From Acidobacteriota bacterium (GTDB taxonomy: Bacteria > Acidobacteriota > Terriglobia > Acidiferrales > UBA7541), in NCBI GenBank assembly GCA_003224135.1, contig QHYO01000783.1:1-7016 (forward strand): a DNA stretch of 7,016 bases, given 5' to 3'. Under the pieces are notes generated by a model that worked only from the letters and a program-made list of their open reading frames with translations, was not told the origin of the DNA and searched no databases. Of the stretch, positions 6,406 to 7,016 are shown one piece after another. The position numbers were made by a program, and so were the translations under genes. Numbering within the stretch: position 1 is the first letter of the stretch; each line of letters starts with the position of its first letter.

Positions 6406-7016
6406 TTACTCCTCGCTATGCTTGCCGACCATGACTTTGCCCGTAAACGACTTGTAAACGTAGGCGAAATACCCGGTAGCGAGGATAATCCCAAGGATCC
6501 ACCAGATCGCACCGACTTTCAGGCCATAGCTTGCCGCCTGACTGTTTTCGACCGTAAGCGAATAGGCCGGATTTCGCGCGGGAAGCACCATCGGAAATAA
6601 TCCAAACACGACGCTGAGCAGCATTCCAGCCAAATAGATGGCTGACGCGAAGAAACTCTTCAGCTCATCCGCTCGCGCAATCGCCCAGCGCACGCCCAGC
6701 AAGCCAGCAATGGCGAGCAGGGGAAAAATTGCACCCCACGACGCTTTGCGGAATTGTCCGGCAATTGAGGGCTGAACACGAAAAGTCAGGAATGTGACCA
6801 CGAGGGTGAGCAGCAGGACGACCCAGGAGCACTGGCTCGCCAGGCGGAGCGATCTCTCTCGGACCGTCCCGGTAGTTTTCAATGTCACCCACAGGGCACC
6901 ATGAACGACCAACGCCGCGAGTGCGAGCATTCCGACGAGAATCGAATACCAATCCAGTATTCCCAGCTCGTCTCCCAATTGGAAATTGGTCCACAGGGGC
7001 TCGAAGAAGTAGCCGG
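6406..7016 (-). CDS. cydB: Cytochrome bd ubiquinol oxidase subunit II, C-terminal part (runs off right edge)
   Basis: CydB is the membrane subunit partnering CydA in the bd-type quinol oxidase, which reduces oxygen to water with haem only and no copper. The visible 202 residues are the C-terminal portion of a protein usually about 330-380 long. The frame stays open through the edge; the residues before the in-frame TTG at 6978 read GYFFEPLWTNFQ, a family-typical stretch, so that TTG is not the true start. Five membrane helices are visible, including DWYSILVGMLALAALVVHGA, a Leu/Val-rich one, and the last around GAIWWILGIILATGYFAYVY. The YSLTVENSQAASYGLK segment before the last helix is also typical. 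The protein ends in a short charged tail (KHSEE) at a TAA. cydA would be expected further upstream outside the window. The gene is 83 bp before the small Cys/His gene on the same strand, so read-through is possible. Cyanide-insensitive (CioB) type cannot be told from this part. Confidence 0.93.
   Translation of the reverse strand, partial: GYFFEPLWTNFQLGDELGILDWYSILVGMLALAALVVHGALWVTLKTTGTVRERSLRLASQCSWVVLLLTLVVTFLTFRVQPSIAGQFRKASWGAIFPLLAIAGLLGVRWAIARADELKSFFASAIYLAGMLLSVVFGLFPMVLPARNPAYSLTVENSQAASYGLKVGAIWWILGIILATGYFAYVYKSFTGKVMVGKHSEE

Noticed and set aside
6406..6978. TTG at 6978 as the true start of a 190-residue protein
   Set aside because: Codons before it continue the CydB sequence (GYFFEPLWTNFQ) to the window edge, so the gene is a longer CydB cut by the window.
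1..7016. CRISPR arrays, tRNA or rRNA genes, insertion sequences, attachment sites
   Set aside because: No regularly spaced repeats, cloverleaf-type segments, transposase frames or terminal inverted repeats were seen by eye on either strand.

Overview
All genes supported in this 7 kb window read on the minus strand. The best fit is a Gram-negative bacterium of moderately high GC, most likely an acidobacterium (Acidobacteriota). That placement rests on gene style: a transmembrane Hanks-type kinase with periplasmic PEGA repeats, a Tat-exported multicopper oxidase and a CzcC/CusC-like TolC protein. It was not tested by any search.

Layout in the direction of transcription, from high to low coordinates. 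(1) The C-terminal two thirds or so of a cytochrome bd oxidase subunit II (CydB) enters from the right edge and stops at 6406. (2) After 83 bp comes a small exported Cys/His-containing protein (5897-6322) that I do not recognise, with an awkward start site. (3) After 148 bp comes a two-domain multicopper oxidase (4420-5748) with a twin-arginine signal, a complete set of copper ligands and a Met/His-rich C-terminal tail. (4) A TolC-family outer-membrane protein (2952-4439) overlaps it by 20 bp; it has a strong Shine-Dalgarno inside the oxidase gene and a Met/His-rich mature N-terminus. (5) After a 195 bp gap lies a 748-residue Ser/Thr kinase (510-2756) with one transmembrane helix, a BON-like segment and three PEGA-like repeats. 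(6) After 208 bp, the start of an unrecognised gene (1-301) runs off the left edge.

The central pair looks like a periplasmic copper-handling unit: the oxidase would detoxify or buffer copper and the outer-membrane channel would export it. The small Cys/His protein just upstream may belong to it. No RND pump or adaptor gene lies beside the TolC gene in this window, so its inner-membrane partner must be encoded elsewhere or be absent. The neighbouring bd oxidase is a copper-free terminal oxidase, which fits a copper-stress theme, but the functional link is inference. The kinase is probably a separate signalling unit whose periplasmic repeats could sense envelope state; nothing in the sequence ties it to copper.

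I found no tRNA, rRNA, CRISPR array, insertion sequence or convincing Rho-independent terminator. Nothing here is clearly a new system. The points most worth a second look are the pump-less oxidase/TolC pair with Met/His tails on both proteins, the small Cys/His protein with its stop-then-TTG start, and the kinase's BON-plus-PEGA architecture.
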